Shown: positions 1 through 8,595, numbered from the stretch's first letter. The stretch: DNA of 63,233 nucleotides from JAMOQA01 sp964420365 (GCA_964420365.1 CAYQTA010000025.1:1-63233), one strand, 5' to 3'. Made by a program: numbers and translations. Notes: generated by a model not told the origin, from the sequence alone.

Positions 1-765
1 CCTGCCGAGCGTTCCTTCGCGCTGGGAATCCGGGTGGATGCGGGCCGCCGCCCCCCCGGCTGGCACCCGGTCCACGTGACCAACCCTCCGGTCGACGCCT
101 CCGGCGACCTGTCCCGGGCGGTGGTCCGGGGAGCTGGACTCGAGGCGGAGCTCGACTGGGACGCAGGCAGGGGCGAAGCGACGATCCCCGATTCTCTCTC
201 CCACCTGGACCTGCTGGTCCGGGTGACCCTGGGCGGGGAGCTGCTCCGCCAGGGTTCCACGTTCCTCCACGCGGCGGGGGTGATCCTGGACGGGTTTGCC
301 GTCGCGTTCGCCGGTCCGTCGGGAGCCGGGAAAAGCACGATCGCTGCCCTGTGTCGCCGGGAGGGGTTGCCCGTGCTGTGCGACGAGATGCTGGCAGTGC
401 TGCACCACCCCTCCGCCCTGCGCTTTCGCGGAACCCCCTTCTGGAACGGAAGCGACCGGGAGGGACCGGCGGGCGGCGTCTTTCTCCTCGAACACGGCCC
501 GGAACCGGTCGTCCAGCACGTCTCTCCGGACCGGGCGCTCCCGTACCTTGTCGCCGCCGGGGGTTGCCCGCTGGACCTGCCGGCCTTCCAGGAGGCCTTC
601 TTTGCCGCCCTGGGCAACCTGCTGCGCCGGTGTCCTCCCTACCGGCTCGTCTTCCGGCCGGACCGTTCCTTCCTCGCGGCGATCCGGGCCCTGCCGGAGT
701 TCGCCTTCTTCGCCCCGCGCCGCGAGGCACGCCCCCTTCCCCGGCACCCGGGCAGGACACGGTGA
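1..765 (+). CDS. HprK-like P-loop kinase (5'-truncated by window edge)
   Basis: The reading frame is open from the first base, so the true start lies outside the window; the GTG at 34 is only the first start codon visible. The 254 visible residues contain a Walker A motif (G-P-S-G-A-G-K-S-T, bases 313-339) after an 'LHAAGV' strand, followed by an acidic 'CDE' Walker-B-like segment. This is the layout of HPr kinase/SerK-related proteins found beside PqqD-like peptide chaperones and radical SAM enzymes. The stop codon overlaps the next gene's GTG start (GTGA), so the two are probably translationally coupled. The family assignment rests on the P-loop, overall pattern and neighbours. The substrate is unknown and the protein may phosphorylate a peptide or small molecule rather than HPr. 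Confidence 0.7.
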   Translation, partial: PAERSFALGIRVDAGRRPPGWHPVHVTNPPVDASGDLSRAVVRGAGLEAELDWDAGRGEATIPDSLSHLDLLVRVTLGGELLRQGSTFLHAAGVILDGFAVAFAGPSGAGKSTIAALCRREGLPVLCDEMLAVLHHPSALRFRGTPFWNGSDREGPAGGVFLLEHGPEPVVQHVSPDRALPYLVAAGGCPLDLPAFQEAFFAALGNLLRRCPPYRLVFRPDRSFLAAIRALPEFAFFAPRREARPLPRHPGRTR

Positions 766-1850
766 GCCGTCACCTCTCCGCCCTGATGGCCCGGGCCCAG
801 CGGGATCTCGTACCGCTGTCGGCCCACTTCGAGCTGACCTGGCGTTGCAACGAGAGGTGCGTCCACTGCTACGTCGACCTCGAGGACACCGCCGGCGAGC
901 TGTCCACCGCGGAGGTCCGGAGGATCCTCGGGGAGCTCAAGGACGCGGGCACCCTCTTCCTCACGTTCACCGGCGGGGAGGTCTTCCTGCGGCAGGACCT
1001 GCCCGACCTCGTGCGACACGCGCGGGAGCTCGGGTTCGCTCTCCGGGTGTTCACCAACGCGACGCTCGTCCGCGAGGAGCACGCTCGCCTTTTCCGCGAG
1101 ACCGGGGTCCTGGCGGTCGAGGTCTCCCTCTACGCGATGGACCCCGGTACCCACGACGGGATCACCCGTGTCCCCGGCTCCCACGCCCGCACGGTGGCCG
1201 GGATCCAGCTCCTCCGGGAGCACGGCGTGCCGGTCGTGGTCAAGGCCCCCATCCTCCGCGAGGCCGCCGGGGAATACCGGCGCGTCGCCGCGTTCGCCGA
1301 GGCGATCGGGGCCCGCTGGCGTTTCGACACCCACCTGGTGACCCGCAACGACCTGGATCCCGCCCCGCTCGGCCACGCCCTCGGGGACGAGTTCCTCCTG
1401 CGGATCGCCACCGACCCGCTCCTCGCGGCGGCGATCCCCCCGGAAAGCGGGGACTCCCCCGCCCCCGACGATCCCGTCTGCGCGACGGCCCGACGCGTCG
1501 TCCTCGTCGATCCCCGCGGCAGGGTCTATCCATGTTCCGGCAGGTTCCCGCCCGCCGGGGACCTGCGACGACAGTCCTTCCGGGAGGCCTGGGAGACATC
1601 GCCGCTCCTCCTCCGGCTCCGCAACCTCCTCGCCGCCGACATGCCCGGGTGCCGGGAGTGCGAACTCTGGTCCTGGTGCGCCCGCTGTCCCCTCGACGCG
1701 CTGGCCGAGGAGGGAGACTTCTTCGCCGTTCCCCGCAGGGCGTGCGCGGAAACCCATCTCCGCCGGCAGGCCTGGGAGGAAGGGCCCCCGGAACTGCGGG
1801 AGGCGATCCGGGACCTCCTGTCGCGGGAGCTGCCGGGCTGCGACCTCTAG
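762..1850 (+). CDS. Radical SAM/SPASM-domain protein
   Basis: This is a 362-residue radical SAM protein. The [4Fe-4S]-binding CxxxCxxC motif is C29-x3-C33-x2-C36 (CNERCVHC), preceded by the usual 'FELTWRC' strand, and 'TGGE' follows. The C-terminal third carries a SPASM cluster-binding region: a Cys, then G-R-V-Y-P-C, then the C-x2-C-x5-C-x2-C group (CRECELWSWCARC) and a final Cys. SPASM proteins of this type usually modify ribosomally made peptides or protein side chains. GTG at 762 is chosen because it overlaps the upstream stop (GTGA) and the radical SAM core begins soon after; an upstream extension in the same frame would be antisense-like, low-complexity protein. The stop TAG shares bases with the stop of the converging downstream gene. 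Product and substrate are not deducible. Confidence 0.85.
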   Translation: MSRHLSALMARAQRDLVPLSAHFELTWRCNERCVHCYVDLEDTAGELSTAEVRRILGELKDAGTLFLTFTGGEVFLRQDLPDLVRHARELGFALRVFTNATLVREEHARLFRETGVLAVEVSLYAMDPGTHDGITRVPGSHARTVAGIQLLREHGVPVVVKAPILREAAGEYRRVAAFAEAIGARWRFDTHLVTRNDLDPAPLGHALGDEFLLRIATDPLLAAAIPPESGDSPAPDDPVCATARRVVLVDPRGRVYPCSGRFPPAGDLRRQSFREAWETSPLLLRLRNLLAADMPGCRECELWSWCARCPLDALAEEGDFFAVPRRACAETHLRRQAWEEGPPELREAIRDLLSRELPGCDL

Positions 1851-2857
1851 CGCCGCGAGCGCCGCACGGCCCGCAGGGCGACGTCGGCGGCAACCCGGGC
1901 GAGCCCCCAGGGCGGGTCGACCGCCAGGGCGGCGACCAGCCAGCGCCCCGCCCGTGCATCTCCCCGGCCCTCCCACCGGGCGGCCAGCCCCAGGATCGCC
2001 GCGGCCCGGCCCCGGACCCCCGCGGTCTCGCCGGCGAACAGCTCTCGTGCCCGCGCCTCGGCCACCTGCCAGGCGACCGTCGCCCCGGTCGCCCGGGCGC
2101 GGGCGGCGAGCCGTTCCCGGTCGAGGAGCGGGGCCAGCAGGTACAGGTCGAGCCACCAGAGGTGCCGGCCGAAGGCGCCGTGGAAGGCCACGGCGTGGAG
2201 GGCGAGGTGGCAGGCCAGGTCGTGCCGCTCGAGCCGGCGGAGGCCCGGAAGGCCGGGCACCGCCTCGGCACGCTCGAAGAGTCGGTCGACCTCCCACCGC
2301 GCCCTTCCCGGCCGGGCCAGGTTCCAGTGAAGGTCGAGCTGCACCCGGGGACGGCCCCGATGACGCCACGTCAGGGCGAACCAGTGGGCCCGGGCACGGC
2401 CGGGCGCCGGGTGGTCCGGCACGAACCCCGCGGCCCGGAGCACGTCCTCGAGGGGGCGGAGATCCGCGGGACGCACGAGCAGGTCCACGTCGTTGCGCGG
2501 CCGCTCCCCGGGACGGTAGACGCGGGTGGCGAGGTCGCTTCCCTTCAGCAGGATCGCGGGCAGGCCCGCCGCCTCCAGCCTGGAAGCCAGCTCCCCGAGC
2601 ACCTCCCCGAACAGCGCCTCCTCCGCGAGGCACCTCCGGTGCGCCGCGACCAGCCGACGGGCCAGGTCGATGCCGGCCTGGCCGGGAGCCGGTTCGAGTT
2701 CTCCCCGGGCCAGGCGCCCTCCCACCCGGGGCGCCAGGCGGTGCCCTTCGAGGTGCCGCGCGAGGACCTCGACGGATTCCCCGGGCGGCAGGGCCAGGGG
2801 GCCCGGACCGACGGCAGCCCGGGCGGCCCACCGGTCGATCTGCTCACGCCTCGTCAC
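1847..2857 (-). CDS. Nucleotidyltransferase-family protein (NTP_transf_5-like)
   Basis: This 336-residue protein carries the signature L-K-G-S-D ... R-P-x-N-D-V-D-L-L-V, with the D-x-D metal ligands typical of the 'uncharacterised nucleotidyltransferase' family (NTP_transf_5, PF14907-like). Members are often found with HprK-like kinases, PqqD-like proteins and radical SAM enzymes. A His-rich helical segment (HDLACHLALHAVAFHG) follows, as is usual in the family. The GTG start at 2857 is preceded by GGAGGAG at good spacing; a longer reading frame to 2968 lacks such a site. The gene converges on the radical SAM gene and their stop codons overlap (CTAG). It may transfer a nucleotide to a peptide or protein, but this is inference. 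Confidence 0.75.
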   Translation of the reverse strand: MTRREQIDRWAARAAVGPGPLALPPGESVEVLARHLEGHRLAPRVGGRLARGELEPAPGQAGIDLARRLVAAHRRCLAEEALFGEVLGELASRLEAAGLPAILLKGSDLATRVYRPGERPRNDVDLLVRPADLRPLEDVLRAAGFVPDHPAPGRARAHWFALTWRHRGRPRVQLDLHWNLARPGRARWEVDRLFERAEAVPGLPGLRRLERHDLACHLALHAVAFHGAFGRHLWWLDLYLLAPLLDRERLAARARATGATVAWQVAEARARELFAGETAGVRGRAAAILGLAARWEGRGDARAGRWLVAALAVDPPWGLARVAADVALRAVRRSRR

Positions 2858-2961
2858 CTGCGCTCCTCCGGGCCCATGATCGCCGATTCCGCGCCGGGTT
2901 GACACCCCCGGCGGGCGGACCGCACGTTTGCCCCGGGCCTCGCCGGCCCCGGGAGGCACGG

Positions 2962-3444
2962 ATGCCACGCGCCCTGGTCATCTCGCTCCTGCTGGTCCTG
3001 CTCGCCCCGGCCCCCGGGGTGCGCGGAGCGACCCCGCCGAGCGGAGCCATCGAGTGGGACTTCCTCGAGCAGATGGATGCGGACGACCGGGCGCTGGTCG
3101 AAGCCTACGCGGAGACGGCCCGCCGTCTCGAGCTGCTCGCCCTCGAGATCGGGCGACGGTGGCCGACACCCCTCCTGGAAATCCAGGCGAGCCCGGACCT
3201 CGGCCGCGTGCGCTGGCGGCTTCCCGGCGAGGTGCCCGGCACGTGGCACCACGGAATCGTCTGTCCCGCGGACCGGGAGCGCCTGGCGCGGACCGAGGCC
3301 ACGGCGGGAACCTGGTCCTCGAGACGGACGTGGCGACCGCTGGTTCTTCGGAACACGCGACTGGTCCTGCCTCCCGCCTGGGCGGGCCGGGGGCTCCTCC
3401 TGACCGGGCAGGGCGAGATCGTCAGGATCCTCGCCATCGACTAG
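2962..3444 (+). CDS. Small secreted protein of unknown function
   Basis: The 160-residue product begins with a short basic N-terminus, a hydrophobic stretch (VISLLLVLLAPAPG) and a likely signal peptidase site near V-R-G-A, so it is probably exported. The rest is mixed charged and hydrophobic with one Cys. A recognisable domain was not found. GGGAGG lies about 6 bases before the ATG. A TTGACA box sits at 2899-2904, but no convincing -10 follows at the right distance. The gene is divergent from the nucleotidyltransferase gene, so they share a control region of about 100 bases. Confidence 0.65.
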   Translation: MPRALVISLLLVLLAPAPGVRGATPPSGAIEWDFLEQMDADDRALVEAYAETARRLELLALEIGRRWPTPLLEIQASPDLGRVRWRLPGEVPGTWHHGIVCPADRERLARTEATAGTWSSRRTWRPLVLRNTRLVLPPAWAGRGLLLTGQGEIVRILAID

Positions 3445-3445
3445 G

Positions 3446-3462
3446 CCGACCGTGCCGGTCGG
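3446..3462. terminator. Possible hairpin between convergent genes
   Basis: A perfect 7-bp inverted repeat (CCGACCG, TGC loop, CGGTCGG) lies just after the stop of the secreted-protein gene and before the end of the converging small membrane gene. There is no T-run, so terminator function is uncertain. Confidence 0.35.
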
Positions 3463-3484
3463 TGAAGAGCGATCGCGTCCTCTC

Positions 3485-3772
3485 TCAGGCGAGGAGCCGG
3501 AACCCCAGCAACACCAGGCCGGCGAGCACCGCCAGCGGCAGGAGCACGGGCAACAGGACCAGCCCCAGCACCGCCACCAGCACCGCGAGAACCGCCACGG
3601 CGACCAGCACGGGCAGGGCCAGCACGCCGAGGAGGCCCACCGCCAGGCCGAGGGCCAGCTTGAGCGGCAGCAGCACCAGGAAGAGCCCGATCCGCACCAC
3701 GGCGAAGAGCACGAAGCCGGCGGCGACCAGCGCCCCGAGGAGGAGGACCAGCAGGGAACCGAACTCGAACAT
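3485..3772 (-). CDS. Small, very hydrophobic membrane protein
   Basis: The 95-residue product is almost entirely Leu/Val/Ala with three or so membrane-spanning stretches, two of them separated by short R- or K-containing turns (VVRIG, LPLKLA). GGAGGAG precedes the ATG by about 6 bases, supporting a real start. It follows the 166-residue hypothetical gene on the same strand after about 110 bases. A known family was not recognised, and the simple composition makes homology calls unsafe. Confidence 0.55.
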   Translation of the reverse strand: MFEFGSLLVLLLGALVAAGFVLFAVVRIGLFLVLLPLKLALGLAVGLLGVLALPVLVAVAVLAVLVAVLGLVLLPVLLPLAVLAGLVLLGFRLLA

Positions 3773-3883
3773 CGTCTGCTCCTCCGGCCCGGGGAGACCC
3801 CGGGCTCCTGCCAGTATAACGCGTCGGAGCCCGAAAGGTTGCGGGGCGGGCCACGGCCGCCGGGAATGCCCCGCGGGCCGCGG

Positions 3884-4384
3884 TCAGTCGTCGCCCTCGT
3901 CGACCCCCAGGAGCGGCGCCAGGCCCGCCCACGTGACCGCGTCCGAGGAGTAGAGGGTCCTCAGGTAGAGGTCGACGTCCTCGGCCGGGAACTCCTCCCG
4001 CAGCTTCTCGACGGCCTCGGCCAGGGCGTCCGCCGAGGGTGGCTCCTCCACGTCCTCCTGGATCAGGCCGTCCTCGTGGGAGATCCCCAGCAGGTCGAGA
4101 AAGCGGGCCAGCATCGGCCGCTGGTGCACCAGGTGCCAGCTGGTCAGCACCTGGCTCGCGGTCTCCTCCGGCAGCCCGCCGAGGGCCATCTGTTCCGCCC
4201 TTCGTTCCCGGGGCAGGCGCTCGAGAAAGGCGGGCCGCATCCCCCGCGCGGCCAACCACGGGGCGAGCACCGAGAGCCGTTCCTCCCGGGAGAGTCGCTC
4301 GTCCTCCCAGAGGGAGAGGGCGAGCTGCGCCCTCCGCTCCCGGGGCAACGAGTTCCAGATCGAGCGTGCGGTCAGGCCGGCCAT
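3884..4384 (-). CDS. Conserved-looking cytoplasmic protein of unknown function with internal repeat
   Basis: The product is 166 residues, hydrophilic, Leu/Arg/Glu rich and has no signal peptide. The N-terminal half shows an apparent duplication: L-P-R-E-R-R-A-Q near residue 14 and L-P-R-E-R-R-A-E near residue 58, each followed by a helical segment. The C-terminus is acidic and ends in D-E-G-D-D. AAAGGAGG lies upstream of the ATG at 4384. It starts 26 bases after the stop of the GT9 gene and is probably cotranscribed with it. No function can be assigned. Confidence 0.6.
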   Translation of the reverse strand: MAGLTARSIWNSLPRERRAQLALSLWEDERLSREERLSVLAPWLAARGMRPAFLERLPRERRAEQMALGGLPEETASQVLTSWHLVHQRPMLARFLDLLGISHEDGLIQEDVEEPPSADALAEAVEKLREEFPAEDVDLYLRTLYSSDAVTWAGLAPLLGVDEGDD

Positions 4385-4410
4385 CTCGGGTCCTCCTTTC
4401 CGGCAGCAGC

Positions 4411-5451
4411 CTACACCAGCGGGCGGACGGCGTCCCGGATCGCGTCGTGGACCCGCGCCGGGGAAATGTCGACGAGACAACGGTGGTGACCCTCCGGGCA
4501 GGCGTCATCCCCGTGGGGACTGCACGGCCGGCAGGGGAGATCGACCGTCAGCACGCGGCACTGCTCTCCCCACGCAAGGGGGCCGGGGTCGGTGGGACCG
4601 TGCAGTACGACGACCGGCGTACCGACCGCCCGGGCGATGTGAGCGGGGCCGGAATCTCCACCGACGAACACGGTTGCCACCGCCAGCTCGCGGACGACGC
4701 CCCGGATCCCGATCCCGCGCCGGTCGAGAACGCGGGGGCGGCCGGCGAGGAGCCTGTCGATCAGCGCGTTCTCCGCGGGTCCCCCGTAGAGGGCGGGACG
4801 GAACCGTCCCGCGGCGAGGACGCGGTCCAGGAGCTCCTCCCAGTGGCCGGGGGGCCACCGCTTGGTCGGGTAGTGGGCGCCCGGCGCCAGGGCGAGCAGG
4901 GGCTCCCCGCCCCAGCCGGCGGCCCGCAACGCCCGCCGTGCTTCCTGGACGGCCCCCGGCGACAGGGGCAGCTCCATCCGGGGCTCCCCCGCCTCGATCC
5001 CCAGGGGGCCGAGCAGGGCGAGGGGCCGGGCGGGGAACGGAAGGCCGGGGTCCCGGGGAACCGTCACCCGGTACCCCAGCCACGACCCGGGGCCCGCGAA
5101 CCCGACCCGGAAAGGGGCCCCCGACAGGGCGGCGAGCAGGGTCGTGCGGAACGAGCGGGTCACGCCGATGAACACGTCGGGCCGGCGCCGGCGCACCTCG
5201 CGGGCGATCCCCAGGAGACCCGCCACGCCCCGGTCCCGGCCGTCCTTGTCGTAGGGCACGAGGGCATCCACCCGCGGATCGTCCGCCAGGACGTCCACGG
5301 CGGCCGGCCGACCGACGACGGCGAGGGACGCCCCGGGACAGGCTTCCCGGAGCCCCGCGATCAGGGGCGTCGCGAAGACCATGTCCCCGATGAACGCCAG
5401 CTGGGCGACCACGATCGAACGGGGCGGGACATCCGGGAGACGGGACGGCAC
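4411..5451 (-). CDS. Glycosyltransferase family 9 (heptosyltransferase-like)
   Basis: The 346-residue product has GT9 features: an N-terminal Rossmann start (IVVAQLAFIGDMVFATPLI, as in ADP-heptose:LPS heptosyltransferases), the mid-region L-A-L-A-P-G-A-H-Y-P-T-K-R-W donor-binding segment, and the C-terminal V-G-G-D-S-G-P-A-H-I-A-R-A motif. Such enzymes add heptose or related sugars to the lipopolysaccharide core at the inner face of the cytoplasmic membrane. A C-terminal extension carries a Cys pair and a His-rich segment (CRPCSPHGDDAC). GTG at 5451 is preferred because GGAGG ends 5 bases before it, while the GTG at 5457 would overlap that site. The acceptor sugar cannot be inferred. Confidence 0.85.
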   Translation of the reverse strand: MPSRLPDVPPRSIVVAQLAFIGDMVFATPLIAGLREACPGASLAVVGRPAAVDVLADDPRVDALVPYDKDGRDRGVAGLLGIAREVRRRRPDVFIGVTRSFRTTLLAALSGAPFRVGFAGPGSWLGYRVTVPRDPGLPFPARPLALLGPLGIEAGEPRMELPLSPGAVQEARRALRAAGWGGEPLLALAPGAHYPTKRWPPGHWEELLDRVLAAGRFRPALYGGPAENALIDRLLAGRPRVLDRRGIGIRGVVRELAVATVFVGGDSGPAHIARAVGTPVVVLHGPTDPGPLAWGEQCRVLTVDLPCRPCSPHGDDACPEGHHRCLVDISPARVHDAIRDAVRPLV

Positions 5452-5468
5452 GGGCACCTCCGCCGGGG

Positions 5469-5497
5469 AGCATGACCCGCCGGCGCGGCCCCTTCAA
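5469..5497 (-). promoter_or_regulatory. Possible promoter for the GT9 gene
   Basis: On the minus strand TTGAAG (5492-5497) and CATGCT (5469-5474) are separated by 17 bases, about 18 bases upstream of the GT9 start. The -10 is weak (3 of 6). It overlaps the upstream-most ATG of the divergent gene, hinting that the latter really starts further downstream. Confidence 0.3.
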
Positions 5498-6449
5498 GAA
5501 GACGGGCTCGCGGCCGATGCGGGGGGCGATGATCGACTTCCGCGCCGGGACCGCCACGGGCCATCCTGGGGACGCCTGTCCCCTGCGGGGACTCCTCGAC
5601 CCGTGGACGGCGAGCGGGGGGCAGTTCCTCCGGGGAGACCTCGCGACCGTCCTCGCCCGGCTCTGCCGGGACGAGCGGGGCCCGCGGCCGCTGGTGATCG
5701 CGGCGGGGGCGGCCCCGGCACTGGTGGAAGCGGCCTGTTCCCTCGACGGTCTCCGCGTGACCCTCGTGCCGCCGGACAGGGACGGTCTTCCCGACCGCCC
5801 CAGCCTGTTCCTCGCCCTCGAGCGCGCGGGGGCCGGTTGCCGCTGCCTCCTGCCACTCGCGTCTCCCCTCGGGGTCCTCGCCGACCCCCCCCTCCTCGAG
5901 GACGTCGCCCGGGCGCTCCCGGGCGGGCTTCTCCTGGACGTGGGGTTCGCCCTCTACGAGCCGGCCCTCGAGCTGTCGATCCCGTGGCCCGGGACGGCCG
6001 CGCTCCTCGGGCCCGAGCGCCCGTTCGAGCCGCTGGGGGACGCCCCGTGGCTCGCCGTCGAGGTGGCCCCGGAAGCCCCCCCTCCCGCCCCGGCAGCAGC
6101 CCCGGAGGGGGCGGAAACCGTCCTCGCCTGGGACGAATGGATCCGGTCGGCGCTCGAGGCTCGCGACGGGATCGTCACCTGGCCCCGGGCCCGGGAGACC
6201 TACGCGCCGGGCATCGTGGCGTTCTCCTTCGAGGGCTGGCCCGCGGGAGAAGCAGCGGCGATCCTCGAGGAGAGCTTCGGCATCCTCGTGGACGCGGCCC
6301 GGCCCACGGCGGCCCCCCTGCCGGGAGACCCGGCCGAGGTCCTCAGGGTCTTCCCCGGTCCCGGTCACCACGAGGCGGAGATCGAGGCGCTGGTCGGCGC
6401 TCTCTGGCGCGTGGCGGAAAGCCGTCGGCCGGACCCGGTGGCGCACTGA
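5472..6449 (+). CDS. Hypothetical protein, possible degenerate class-V aminotransferase fold
   Basis: The 325-residue product loosely follows the order of selenocysteine-lyase/cysteine-desulfurase-like proteins: an early G-G-Q-F-L-R-G segment, a central L-P-L-A-S-P-L-G-V strand followed by 'LLLDVGFALY' where the PLP-binding D-x-A-Q would be, and a C-terminal 'VAFSFEGWP ... FGILVDAARP' segment. There is no lysine after residue 10, so no PLP Schiff base can form. If the fold is correct, this is a non-catalytic relative. The start is uncertain: ATG at 5472, 5517 or 5529 are all possible and none has an ideal ribosome site. It is divergent from the GT9 gene and 64 bases before the GH57 gene. The resemblance is weak and a novel family is equally possible. 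Confidence 0.5.
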   Translation: MTRRRGPFKKTGSRPMRGAMIDFRAGTATGHPGDACPLRGLLDPWTASGGQFLRGDLATVLARLCRDERGPRPLVIAAGAAPALVEAACSLDGLRVTLVPPDRDGLPDRPSLFLALERAGAGCRCLLPLASPLGVLADPPLLEDVARALPGGLLLDVGFALYEPALELSIPWPGTAALLGPERPFEPLGDAPWLAVEVAPEAPPPAPAAAPEGAETVLAWDEWIRSALEARDGIVTWPRARETYAPGIVAFSFEGWPAGEAAAILEESFGILVDAARPTAAPLPGDPAEVLRVFPGPGHHEAEIEALVGALWRVAESRRPDPVAH

Positions 6450-6513
6450 AGCCCGGTTCGGGGAGAATCGCCCCCGCCCGGCACCTGCCGGGCCCGCTCG
6501 CAAGGAGACGCCC

Positions 6514-8595
6514 GTGCCCCCGAAGGTTCGCCTGCACCTGGTGCTCCACGACCACCAGCCGCACGGCAACTTCCTGCATGTCTTCGAGGAGGCGTGGGAA
6601 CGCGCCTACCGGCCGACGCTCGATGCGTTCGAACGCCACCCGGGCGTGCGGTTCGCGCTCCACGTGACGGGAGCCCTCCTCGAGTGGATCGAGGCGCACC
6701 GGCCCGCTGCAATCGACCGTCTCGCCGGCCTCGTGGAACGCGGCCAGCTCGAGATGCTCGGAGGGCCGTTCTACGAGCCGATCCTGGCCCTGGTCCCGTG
6801 GCGGGACGCCCTCGGCCAGGTCGAGACGATGAACCACTGGCTCCGTTCCCGGCTCGGCGTCCGGCCCCGGGGATGCTGGCTCGCGGAACGGGTCTGGCAA
6901 CCGGACCTCCCCGAGGTCCTGCGGGCGGCGGGATTCGAGTACACCCTCCTCGACGACACCCACTTCACCCTGGCCGGCATCGCGCCGGACACGCCGGTGG
7001 CGGACCTGTTCGTCACCGAGTCCCGGGGAACTCCCCTCCTTCTCTTCCCCATCGACCACCGCCTCCGGTACACGATCCCCTTCCGGGAGCCCGAAGAGAC
7101 CCTCGAGCACCTGGCCACCCTGGCCGGGAGAGGCGTCCGCGCCGTCACCTACGGCGACGACGGGGAGAAGTTCGGCCTGTGGCCCGGCACGTTCTCCTGG
7201 CTGTGGGAAGAGGGCTGGCTGGACCGGTTCCTCGCCACCCTGGAGAAGACGCCCTGGATCGAGACCGCTCACCCGGGTCGCACCGCCCGCGAGCAGGCCC
7301 CCCGTGGGCGCGTCTATCCACCGACCACCTCGTACGAGGAGCTCGGCGAGTGGGCGCTGCCCCCCGCGTGGCAGCGCGCCCGGCGCCGACTGGTCTCGGG
7401 GCTCCGCGCCGCGGGCCTGGAGGACGAGGCGCGTCCCTTCGTCCGGGGAGCCCATTTCCAGGTCTTCCTCGCCCGCTACCCGGAGGCCGATCTCCTGCAC
7501 AAGCGGATGCTGGCGGCCAGCAGGGCCGTCGTCGCGGCGGAGGAACGCGCCGGGCATCCCCTGCCGGAGGCCCGGCGGGCGCTGTACCGCTCGCAGGTGA
7601 ACTGCCCGTACTGGCACGGGCTCTTCGGCGGGCTCTACCTGCCCGTCCTGCGGAACGCGGCGTCCAGGGAGATCCTCGAGGCGGAACGTCGCCTCGCGGC
7701 CTCCGGGTTCGAGCCGGAGTTCCTGCTCCCGGGAGACCTGGACGGGGACGGGATCCCGGACGTTCTCGCCGGCGGGGGACCCGGAAGGTTCGTGCTGTGG
7801 GGACGGCACGGCGGGGGCCTCGTCCACTGGGCGCGGTGGGACCTCGCGGACGTTCCCTTCGACACCGTCGCCCGGTGGCGGGAGGCCTACCATGGCCTTC
7901 CCGGGGACGATCCGGTGCAGGACGGTTCGACGAGCCCCGGGGAACCGCCCCGGTCGATCCACGAGCGGGAGCCACTCCCCACGCCCGGCCAGCTCGCCCT
8001 CACCGGCTGGGACGGTGCACCGCGCCTCGCCGCGGTGGAACGGATCGTCTCCTTCCCCTTCGACCCGGCCCGGGCGATGCGCGAGGACCCGGGCCGGGAC
8101 GCGTGGCTCGGGCCGATCCGGCTGGAAGTGGATGCCGGAACCGGGACCGCCCGGGTTTTCCGGGAAGAACCGGCGCGGGGCGAGCGAACGGTCCGGTGGA
8201 GCGAGGACTCGACGGTCCTCGAGTTCCTTCACCGGCTCGCCGATGTGCCGGCATCACCGTTGCGGCTGGCGGTCGAGTGGAACGTGGCCTGCCCCGCCGG
8301 TGCCGTGATCCACGCGAGGGCACCCGGTGGCGACGTCCGCACGGTGGACGCGACGGCCGGCCCCCTCGTCCTCGGGGACGTCGACCTCCTGGAGGTCGAC
8401 CGGGCTCCCCTGCCCGCCCGGCTCCGCCTTCTTGCCGCCGCGCCCGCGTGGGCCTGCACCTGGCCCCTGCGCACGCTCCTGCGAACCGAGGACGGGTTCG
8501 AAGCCGTCCTGCAGGGGATCGCCATCCTGCTGATCGCCCCGGCAGGAACGAGGGAACTGGAACTCCGGGCGGAGCTTCCGGCCCCGGGCCCTTGA
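6514..8595 (+). CDS. GH57 4-alpha-glucanotransferase
   Basis: The 693-residue product is a family GH57 enzyme of the Thermococcus 4-alpha-glucanotransferase type. It has the N-terminal 'LHDHQPHGNF' motif, the nucleophile segment W-L-A-E-R-V-W-Q-P with E125 (E123 in the T. litoralis enzyme), the Y-G-D-D-G-E-K-F-G motif at 213-221 carrying the catalytic Asp (D214 in the reference), and the later 'CPYWHGLFGGLYLP' motif. The C-terminal ~270 residues match the beta-sandwich region these enzymes share (DUF1925/1926 type). It transfers or rearranges alpha-1,4-glucan chains in the cytoplasm, presumably in glycogen or maltodextrin metabolism. The GTG start has AAGGAG at 6-base spacing. No other glycogen genes are nearby. 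Confidence 0.9.
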   Translation: MPPKVRLHLVLHDHQPHGNFLHVFEEAWERAYRPTLDAFERHPGVRFALHVTGALLEWIEAHRPAAIDRLAGLVERGQLEMLGGPFYEPILALVPWRDALGQVETMNHWLRSRLGVRPRGCWLAERVWQPDLPEVLRAAGFEYTLLDDTHFTLAGIAPDTPVADLFVTESRGTPLLLFPIDHRLRYTIPFREPEETLEHLATLAGRGVRAVTYGDDGEKFGLWPGTFSWLWEEGWLDRFLATLEKTPWIETAHPGRTAREQAPRGRVYPPTTSYEELGEWALPPAWQRARRRLVSGLRAAGLEDEARPFVRGAHFQVFLARYPEADLLHKRMLAASRAVVAAEERAGHPLPEARRALYRSQVNCPYWHGLFGGLYLPVLRNAASREILEAERRLAASGFEPEFLLPGDLDGDGIPDVLAGGGPGRFVLWGRHGGGLVHWARWDLADVPFDTVARWREAYHGLPGDDPVQDGSTSPGEPPRSIHEREPLPTPGQLALTGWDGAPRLAAVERIVSFPFDPARAMREDPGRDAWLGPIRLEVDAGTGTARVFREEPARGERTVRWSEDSTVLEFLHRLADVPASPLRLAVEWNVACPAGAVIHARAPGGDVRTVDATAGPLVLGDVDLLEVDRAPLPARLRLLAAAPAWACTWPLRTLLRTEDGFEAVLQGIAILLIAPAGTRELELRAELPAPGP

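Noticed and set aside
639..2831. Long minus-strand frame over the radical SAM and nucleotidyltransferase genes
   Set aside because: Low-complexity Arg/Pro/Gly sequence with no motifs; the real genes in other frames have clear signatures and ribosome sites.
2899..2904. TTGACA as a promoter of the small secreted protein
   Set aside because: Perfect -35, but no acceptable -10 at normal spacing, so not listed as a promoter.
6477..6492. CCCGGCA/TGCCGGG hairpin before the GH57 gene
   Set aside because: Short stem without a T-run; likely chance in GC-rich DNA or a minor leader hairpin.
6343..8232. 629-codon antisense frame over the GH57 gene
   Set aside because: Shadow of a well-supported GH57 gene; no domain recognised.
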